Assembly (NCBI GenBank): GCA_045600205.1
Contig: JAZRXM010000005.1
Location: 93,988-157,987 of the forward strand
Length of the DNA stretch: 64,000 nucleotides
Direction: 5' to 3'
Origin: Firm-04 sp045600205
GTDB lineage: Bacteria; Bacillota; Clostridia; Oscillospirales; Ruminococcaceae
The notes beneath the pieces are model-generated. The model saw only the letters and a list, made by a program, of their open reading frames with translations, ran no database searches and had not been told where the DNA came from. Position 1 is the first letter of the stretch. Each line of letters begins with the position of its first letter. Below are positions 58,815 through 64,000 of the stretch, in pieces. The position numbers and the translations under genes are program-made.

Positions 58815-60068
58815 ATGTACAATTCACTGATTGATACCATCGGATATGTATCCGAGTGTGACGCCGAAGTCGGTGCCGCAATGAACAAGGAGCTTGCTCG
58901 TCAAAGAAGAAACCTTGAGCTGATTGCCAGCGAGAACATCGTTTCCCCGGCTGTCATGGCTGCAATGGGTTCTGTTCTGACCAACAAGTACGCTGAGGGC
59001 TACTCCGCAAAGCGTTACTACGGCGGATGTGAATGCGTCGATATCGTTGAGGACATCGCTGTTGCCCGTGCTAAGGAACTGTTCGGCTGCAAATTCGCAA
59101 ACGTACAGGCTCACTCAGGTTCTCAGGCAAACACTGCCGTTTATTTCGCACTGCTCCAGCCCGGTGATACCGTTCTCGGCATGAGCCTTGCACACGGCGG
59201 TCACCTCACCCACGGCTCTCCTGTCAACCTTTCCGGTAAATACTTCAACTTTATTTCTTACGGTCTGGGCGATGACGAGCGCATCGATTACGATAAGGTC
59301 GAGGCTCTGGTCAAAGAAAACCACCCGAAGCTGATCGTTGCAGGCGCATCTGCATATCCGCGTGCAATTGATTTCGCAAGACTTGCAGAGATCGCACACA
59401 GCAATGACGCTCTGCTCATGGTCGATATGGCACACATCGCAGGTCTGGTCGCAGCAGGTCTGCACCAGTCCCCGATCGGTCTGGCTGACGTTGTCACCAC
59501 CACAACCCACAAGACCCTCCGTGGTCCGCGTGGCGGTCTGATCCTCACCAACGATGAGGAGATCGCAAAGAAGATCAACAAGGCAATCTTCCCGGGTATC
59601 CAGGGCGGTCCTCTGATGCACGTGATCGCTGCAAAGGCTGTCTGCTTCGGTGAGGCGCTCAAGCCTGAGTTCAAGGCATATCAGCAGCAGGTTGTCGATA
59701 ACGCACAGGCACTCGCAAAGGGTCTGCTGACTCGCGGCTTCGACCTCGTTTCCGGCGGCACCGATAACCACCTGATGCTCGTTGACCTCCGTCCTGTCCA
59801 CATCACAGGCAAGGAGCTGGAGCACCGTCTGGATGAGGTTTATATCACCGTCAACAAGAATGCCATCCCCAATGACCCTGAGAAGCCGTCCATCACCAGC
59901 GGTATCCGTGTCGGTACTCCCGCAGTCACCAGCCGCGGTCTGGTCACCGAGGATATGGAGAAAATCGCAGAGTTTATGTACCTTTGCGCTACCGATTTCG
60001 AGAACAAGGCAGATGCCATCCGCGAGGGTGTCAATGCAATCTGCAAGAAATACCCGCTCTACGAGTAA
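58815..60068 (+). CDS. glyA: Serine hydroxymethyltransferase
   Basis: A 417-residue PLP enzyme that converts serine and tetrahydrofolate to glycine and methylene-THF. NLELIASENIVS and EGYSAKRYYGGCE are substrate-site motifs, and the PLP lysine lies in VVTTTTHKTLRGPRGG. The reading frame uses the same strongly biased codons as the upstream cohesin-dockerin gene, as expected for a highly expressed enzyme. AAAGGAAG precedes the ATG. Confidence 0.97.
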   Translation: MYNSLIDTIGYVSECDAEVGAAMNKELARQRRNLELIASENIVSPAVMAAMGSVLTNKYAEGYSAKRYYGGCECVDIVEDIAVARAKELFGCKFANVQAHSGSQANTAVYFALLQPGDTVLGMSLAHGGHLTHGSPVNLSGKYFNFISYGLGDDERIDYDKVEALVKENHPKLIVAGASAYPRAIDFARLAEIAHSNDALLMVDMAHIAGLVAAGLHQSPIGLADVVTTTTHKTLRGPRGGLILTNDEEIAKKINKAIFPGIQGGPLMHVIAAKAVCFGEALKPEFKAYQQQVVDNAQALAKGLLTRGFDLVSGGTDNHLMLVDLRPVHITGKELEHRLDEVYITVNKNAIPNDPEKPSITSGIRVGTPAVTSRGLVTEDMEKIAEFMYLCATDFENKADAIREGVNAICKKYPLYE

Positions 60069-60092
60069 TTTTCCGTACAAAAAAAGTCTATC

Positions 60093-60123
60093 AAAAGCAG
60101 GGCATACCGTTTGCCCTGCTTTT
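60093..60123 (+). terminator. Terminator after glyA
   Basis: AAAAGCAGGGCA and TGCCCTGCTTTT form a 12-bp stem with a 7-nt loop. Confidence 0.88.
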
Positions 60124-60160
60124 GCTGCGTTTTTGACATGAAAGGTGAATGAAATAGCAA

Positions 60161-61465
60161 ATGGAATTCAATGTCATGAATATCCTGTTGGATTGCGGTA
60201 TTATTTTGCTTGCAACCAAAGCATTCGGTATGCTGACCAGAAAAATCGGACTGCCGCAGGTTGTCGGTATGATTCTGGCGGGTCTGCTGATTGGTCCCGC
60301 ATTTTTCATCCACTGCGAAGGCTTCCATGGTCTGATTCATCCGACAGACATTGAAATGGACGTATTACAGAGCTTTTCGCAAATTGGTGTGGTATTCATT
60401 CTGTTCTCCAGCGGTCTGGAAACCGATTTCCGCGAAATGAAGCGCAGCGGCGTAGCGGCAACTGCAATCGCGCTGGCGGGCGTGTTTATCCCCATTGCGC
60501 TCGGTACGGTTACGGCATTGATGTTCATGGGTGGTTTGTCCGCCGCAAAAGACCATGAACTGCTCCTGAATGCGCTGTTTGTCGGCTGTATCCTCTCCGC
60601 GACCAGCGTTGGTATCACGGTGGAAACTTTACGCGAACTCGGCAAACTGAAAACAAAAATCGGCACGACCGTCCTCAGTGCCGCAATCATTGACGATGTC
60701 ATCGGCATTGTGGTGCTGAGCATCATCACTGGTCTGGGCGGCGAGGGCAGCATCGGGAAAACCTGTCTTCATGTGCTTGGATTCTTCGCATTTACGATTA
60801 TCCTTGGCCTGATTCTGCGGCTTGCATTCAAAAAAATGGTCGCAATTTATCCGCACAAACGCCGCACCAGCATCTTTGCGATGTCTATGTGCCTGATTTT
60901 CGCCTACTGTGCGGAAGAATTTTTCGGCATTGCGGCAATCACGGGCGCATATATGGCAGGACTGATGCTTTCGGGACTCGGCGACAGCCAGTTTGTGGAC
61001 CGCAAAGTCATTGTCAGCGGCTATATGCTGTTTACGCCCATGTTTTTCGCGTATATCGGCATCAGCGCAGATTTCAGCAATTTTGTGCCAAGCAGTCTGC
61101 TGTTTGTACTGGTGTTTGTCGCGGTCGGCATCATCGGCAAAATCGTTGGCTGCGGTGCGGTCGCCAAATGTTTCAAATATTCTCCGCGGGAATCCCTGAC
61201 AGCAGGCTGTGGTATGATTGCCCGCGGCGAGGTCGCTTTAGCCGTCTACGCGACCGGACAAACCATGATTGCCTACCGAAACGGGCAGCTTGTCGGCATT
61301 GACCCGCTGGTTGCGACGATTTTCCTGATTATTTGCAGTTCCATTCTCTGTCCGATTCTCCTGAAACTGGTCTTTCAGGGGCAAAACACCGTGGATATCC
61401 ACAACGAATCGCGTGTGGCTACCATTTCCTCCGAGGCAATCGAGAACGTCCACCAAGAAGGATAA
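60161..61465 (+). CDS. Cation:proton antiporter, CPA2/Kef type
   Basis: A 434-residue membrane protein with about twelve or thirteen segments. GLPQVVGMILAGLLIGP, FSSGLETDFREMKRSG and the ion-site stretch SAAIIDDVIGIVVLS (paired aspartates) are CPA2 hallmarks. There is no C-terminal TrkA-N nucleotide-binding domain, so it resembles NapA/GerN-type Na+/H+ antiporters more than KefB/C. Ion specificity is uncertain. The gene is single, with a hairpin after it. Confidence 0.92.
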   Translation: MEFNVMNILLDCGIILLATKAFGMLTRKIGLPQVVGMILAGLLIGPAFFIHCEGFHGLIHPTDIEMDVLQSFSQIGVVFILFSSGLETDFREMKRSGVAATAIALAGVFIPIALGTVTALMFMGGLSAAKDHELLLNALFVGCILSATSVGITVETLRELGKLKTKIGTTVLSAAIIDDVIGIVVLSIITGLGGEGSIGKTCLHVLGFFAFTIILGLILRLAFKKMVAIYPHKRRTSIFAMSMCLIFAYCAEEFFGIAAITGAYMAGLMLSGLGDSQFVDRKVIVSGYMLFTPMFFAYIGISADFSNFVPSSLLFVLVFVAVGIIGKIVGCGAVAKCFKYSPRESLTAGCGMIARGEVALAVYATGQTMIAYRNGQLVGIDPLVATIFLIICSSILCPILLKLVFQGQNTVDIHNESRVATISSEAIENVHQEG

Positions 61466-61473
61466 CTCCCCGC

Positions 61474-61509
61474 TCATATGGAGAAGCCCACTGTGGTTTC
61501 TCCATATGA
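61474..61509. terminator. Hairpin after the antiporter gene
   Basis: TCATATGGAGAAGCC and GGTTTCTCCATATGA form a near-perfect 15-bp stem. No clear T-run follows on the plus strand. Confidence 0.65.
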
Positions 61510-61595
61510 AATATACAAAAAAATACATTTCCTGCGACTGATTTCAAGCGTATCTCCGAATTCCGAAAAGTATCGAAAATTTCCACGATACTCCC

Positions 61596-61624
61596 TTGAC
61601 AAATCCCCGCATTTCTGATATAAT
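61596..61624 (+). promoter_or_regulatory. Promoter of the tRNA cluster
   Basis: TTGACA (61596-61601), 17 bp and TATAAT (61619-61624): full consensus, as expected for a stable RNA operon. Confidence 0.9.
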
Positions 61625-61666
61625 ATTTCATGCAGTGCCGAGGATATACCGAACTGCCAAAGTCAT

Positions 61667-61740
<74 letters not shown>

Positions 61741-61746
61741 ATGTGT

Positions 61747-61820
61747 GCGCCTTTAACTCAGCTGGATAGAGTAACTGCCTTCTAAGCAGTAAGCCATTGG
61801 TTCGAATCCAATAAGGCGCG
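61747..61820 (+). tRNA. tRNA-Arg(TCT)
   Basis: Acceptor GCGCCTT pairs with AAGGCGC; the anticodon loop is CTTCTAA (anticodon TCT), the T loop GTTCGAATC. CCA is not encoded and would be added after transcription. Confidence 0.96.
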
Positions 61821-61862
61821 TCATCTGCTTTTCAAATCGGAGAATCTCGGTTCTCCGCATAT

Positions 61863-61937
61863 GGTGGGTATAGCTTAGTTGGTTAAAGCGTCGGATTGTG
61901 GTCCCGAAGACCAAGGGTTCGAATCCCTTTACCCACC
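61863..61937 (+). tRNA. tRNA-His(GTG)
   Basis: An extra G(-1) stands before acceptor GTGGGTA, which pairs with TACCCAC, and C73 faces the G(-1), as in tRNA-His. The anticodon loop is TTGTGGT. The last pair of the anticodon stem is A31-C39, a mismatch. CCA is not encoded. Confidence 0.96.
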
Positions 61938-61945
61938 CTCCAAGG

Positions 61946-61976
61946 ACGCCGATTCTTTTGAGTCGGCGTTTGGTTT
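61946..61976 (+). terminator. Terminator of the tRNA operon
   Basis: ACGCCGA and TCGGCGT form a 7-bp stem followed by TTTGGTTT. Confidence 0.75.
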
Positions 61977-61993
61977 ATCTGCCACCGGGTAGA

Positions 61994-62059
61994 GAATGCA
62001 AGGCATTCGTTTGTGCATCGTTAGGTCTTTGAAGATGCACGGAACGAATGCTTATTTTT
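61994..62059 (+). promoter_or_regulatory. Switch-like leader of pnuC with mutually exclusive hairpins
   Basis: GAATGC (61994-61999), GCATTC (62003-62008) and GAATGC again (62046-62051). The middle block can pair upstream in a small hairpin or downstream, within GCATTCGT/ACGAATGC, in a long stem capped by GTGCATC/GATGCAC. The long stem is followed by TTATTTTTA and can act as a terminator. The design suggests an attenuator or riboswitch for pnuC; the ligand is unknown. Confidence 0.55.
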
Positions 62060-62075
62060 ATGATGGAGGCTGCTG

Positions 62076-62747
62076 ATGTTTCAGGATTTGACCCGTTTTG
62101 AGCGATTTCTCTGGATTGGCTCCATGCTGACCGTAACGGCGGCGTTTTTGCTTTCAGGCGCAGGCAATGTTTTGACGCTGATTGCATCCCTGATTGGGGC
62201 GACCGCGTTGATTTTCGTTGCCAAAGGCTATGTGCTGGGGCAGGTATTAACGGTCGCGTTTGCGGTATTTTACGGCATCATCTCGTTTTATTTCCGCTAC
62301 TACGGCGAAATGATCACCTACCTCTGTATGACCGCCCCGATTGCAATTGTCAGTGTGATCTCGTGGGTAAGGCATCCATACGCGGACAGCAAAGAGGTCA
62401 CAGTCAGCAGCATTGCCAAATCGCAAATGATACGAATGTTGACATTCGCTGTGATTGTAACGGTCCTGTTTTATTTTATTCTGCAAGCATTGGGCAATGC
62501 CAATCTGATCATCAGTACGCTTTCCATTACGACCAGCTTTCTTGCCTCGTATCTGACAGTACTGCGCAGCCCCTACTACGCCCTTGCATACGCCGCCAAC
62601 GATATCGTACTGATTGTACTATGGGTGCTTGCAAGCCTCGAAAACACCGCCTATCTGCCAATGGTGGCGTGCTTTTTCATTTTTCTTTGCAATGATACCT
62701 ACGGCTTTTTCAATTGGCAGCGAATGCGGAAACGTCAGTCTGCATGA
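62076..62747 (+). CDS. pnuC: PnuC-like nicotinamide riboside transporter
   Basis: A 223-residue membrane protein with about seven segments and the PnuC pattern: GNVLTLIASLIGATALIFVAKG, a middle YGIISFYFRYYGEM, and the C-terminal AANDIVLIVLWVLAS and FLCNDTYGFFNWQRM (read in parts). PnuC carries nicotinamide riboside into the cell for NAD synthesis; related proteins carry other vitamins. GGAGG lies at 62065-62069. The hairpin leader upstream is a possible control element. Confidence 0.87.
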   Translation: MFQDLTRFERFLWIGSMLTVTAAFLLSGAGNVLTLIASLIGATALIFVAKGYVLGQVLTVAFAVFYGIISFYFRYYGEMITYLCMTAPIAIVSVISWVRHPYADSKEVTVSSIAKSQMIRMLTFAVIVTVLFYFILQALGNANLIISTLSITTSFLASYLTVLRSPYYALAYAANDIVLIVLWVLASLENTAYLPMVACFFIFLCNDTYGFFNWQRMRKRQSA

Positions 62748-62839
62748 ATCGCACACACTTTTACGCCACTGCTGCATATGATAAATCGGACGGATTCGAC
62801 AGAATTCGTCCGATTTTGAATTTCAGGAGGTGGCACACA

Positions 62840-63721
62840 ATGACTCTGTTTCAGACAGGCATTGATGTTTCGTCGCATCAGGGCGCGATTGACTGGGCAC
62901 AGGTCAAAGCGGACGGCACGGCATTTGCGATTCTGCGGGCGGGCTATGGTCGCTATCGTTCACAGGAGGACAAACGATTTGCGGAATACTATCGTGCCTG
63001 CGAAGAAAATGGTATCCAGACCGGTGCTTACTGGTACAGCTACGCGCAATCCCCTGCGGAGGCAGTTCAGGAAGCCGAAACGGCAATGGCGGTACTGAAA
63101 GGTAAACGCTTCGGCTACCCGATCTATTACGATGTGGAGGACCGCACGCAGCTTGCACTCAGCAAAACGCAGCTACAGCGGATCGTGCAAAGTTTTTGCG
63201 GCACACTCGAAGAAAACGGCTGGTTTGCAGGTCTTTATTCGTACAAATCATTTTTACTGGCAAACTTTTCGGAGGAATTGCTGCAACGGTATGCAGTCTG
63301 GGTGGCGCATACGGGCGTTTCCGAAACAAATTATCCGCTGCCTTACGGAATATGGCAGTATTCCCACAGCGGTACTGTACAGGGCATTCGCGGCGCGGTG
63401 GACAAAAATCACGCTTATCTCAACTACCCTGTTATCATGCAGCAGCGCGGCATAAACGGCTATCCTTCCGTCGCGGAGGTCAATCCCCACACTATTCCGA
63501 CTGCGCCTGTACGCCTCGGGGACAGCGGAGAAGCGGTACGCTGGCTGCAATGGGAACTGACCAATCACGGATTTCCGTGCGGTCCCTCAGGGATCGACGG
63601 CAATTTCGGACCTGCCACACGTACGGCACTGCTTGCGTATCAGGCAGCAAATGGGCTTGCAGCAGACGGTGTTTGCGGACCTGCCACACGGGCATCATTT
63701 ATGGTTTCTCCTGGTCAATGA
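62840..63721 (+). CDS. GH25 lysozyme-type protein with peptidoglycan-binding domain
   Basis: A 293-residue protein. The GH25 domain (about 5-205) has GIDVSSHQGAIDW with Asp9 and the catalytic YYDVED. A PG_binding_1 domain follows (about 228-290; VRLGDSGEAVRWLQ and GNFGPATRTALLAYQ). There is no signal peptide, so release would need lysis or a holin, as with phage endolysins, or it acts in another way. No phage gene is adjacent. The start at 62840 has AGGAGG. Confidence 0.9.
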   Translation: MTLFQTGIDVSSHQGAIDWAQVKADGTAFAILRAGYGRYRSQEDKRFAEYYRACEENGIQTGAYWYSYAQSPAEAVQEAETAMAVLKGKRFGYPIYYDVEDRTQLALSKTQLQRIVQSFCGTLEENGWFAGLYSYKSFLLANFSEELLQRYAVWVAHTGVSETNYPLPYGIWQYSHSGTVQGIRGAVDKNHAYLNYPVIMQQRGINGYPSVAEVNPHTIPTAPVRLGDSGEAVRWLQWELTNHGFPCGPSGIDGNFGPATRTALLAYQAANGLAADGVCGPATRASFMVSPGQ

Positions 63722-63731
63722 GGTATCTGCG

Positions 63732-63956
63732 ATGCATGCGACAGCTTTCATCAAGGCGGTACAGAAGTATGAGCATATCACCGAACTCATGCCAGAAATC
63801 ATGCACGAACTGATTGAGAAGATCGTTGTTCATGCGCCTGATAAGAGTAGTGGGCATCACACGCAGCAAATCGACATCCACTATCGCTTCAATGTCGCCG
63901 TAATGACTGCAGTGGCGGACAGCAAGAAATACAGGCAAAATAATAAGGCTGCGTAG
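63732..63956 (+). pseudogene. C-terminal remnant of a large serine recombinase (DUF4368 domain)
   Basis: The reading frame from 63732 gives AFIKAVQKYEHITELMPEIMHELIEKIVVHAPDKSSGHHTQQIDIHYRF (read in parts), the C-terminal domain of Tn4451/TndX-type large serine recombinases. The catalytic and recombinase domains are missing and the upstream sequence is the GH25 gene. It is therefore a fossil left by an excised or decayed integrative element, about 75 residues long. Confidence 0.8.
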
Positions 63957-63977
63957 GGTTTCCTACGCAACCTTATC
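63942..63977. terminator. Hairpin after the recombinase remnant
   Basis: ATAAGG-TGCGTAGG and CCTACGCA-CCTTAT form a long stem with one mismatch and a short loop. No T-run follows within view. Confidence 0.55.
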
Positions 63978-64000
63978 TGAAAATCATGAAAACTTCTTTA

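Overview
The window looks like chromosome from a fibre-degrading, cellulosome-building Firmicute of the Ruminococcus type (R. champanellensis / R. flavefaciens group is the best guess, by inference). The grounds are: six proteins with cohesin-like or dockerin modules, threonine-rich linkers, a GH5-CBM6-dockerin cellulase, a CE8 pectinesterase, a CE4 deacetylase with an internal dockerin, a PL11 rhamnogalacturonan lyase, Firmicute-type regulators (HrcA/CIRCE, Rex, NrdR boxes, SAM-I riboswitch) and strict anaerobe enzymes (class III ribonucleotide reductase). Base composition is moderate and no prophage, IS element or CRISPR array was seen.

Layout. 1-7.2 kb: end of a DegV gene, an ABC-F ATPase, a ClpE-like unfoldase, a CvpA-like and a DUF5711-like membrane protein. 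7.2-10.5 kb: ecfA1-ecfA2-ecfT-truA. 10.6-17.1 kb: a ruv operon read leftwards (ruvC, ruvA, membrane protein, SseB-like, ruvB, C39-like protease fold, degenerate phosphohexomutase, methyltransferase). 17.2-20.6 kb: LysR regulator with an SGNH esterase, divergent from a cytoplasmic GH5. 20.6-27.3 kb: aconitase, small membrane protein, isocitrate dehydrogenase, Rex, then a scaffoldin-like protein with cohesin-like modules. 27.4-32.5 kb: heat shock genes hrcA-grpE-dnaK and a separately promoted dnaJ. 32.6-39.9 kb: riboswitch-controlled metK followed by the main CAZyme cluster. 40.1-46.8 kb: housekeeping genes (HD nucleotidase, SDR, DUF896, prfC, deaminated-base DNA glycosylase, phosphatase, trxB). 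46.8-50.3 kb: nrdG-nrdD-trxB under tandem NrdR boxes. 50.4-53.2 kb: PL11-dockerin. 53.3-57.5 kb: MATE transporter, spoVS, ymdB, Xer recombinase. 57.5-61.5 kb: a small cohesin-dockerin adaptor, glyA and a cation antiporter. 61.6-64 kb: tRNA-Gly/Arg/His, pnuC behind a switch-like leader, a GH25 lysozyme and a fragment of a large serine recombinase.

How it works together. The dockerin enzymes act on cellulose, pectin backbone and side groups, and acetylated hemicellulose; the scaffoldin-like and cohesin-dockerin proteins would dock them into surface complexes. At least three dockerin sequence types are present, which suggests different docking partners. Products would be finished inside by enzymes such as the unsecreted GH5 and SGNH esterase.

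Most notable observations: a phosphohexomutase that has lost its catalytic serine, third metal aspartate and phosphate loop; a DnaJ whose HPD motif reads HHD; a redoxin-fused NrdD next to trxB under tandem NrdR boxes; an exact 14-bp motif shared by the CE8 and CE4 leaders, with a terminator in the CE4 leader; a ~320-nt leader on the cohesin-dockerin gene; a mutually exclusive hairpin leader before pnuC; and a recurring promoter form TTGCAA/T-N17-TATAAT.
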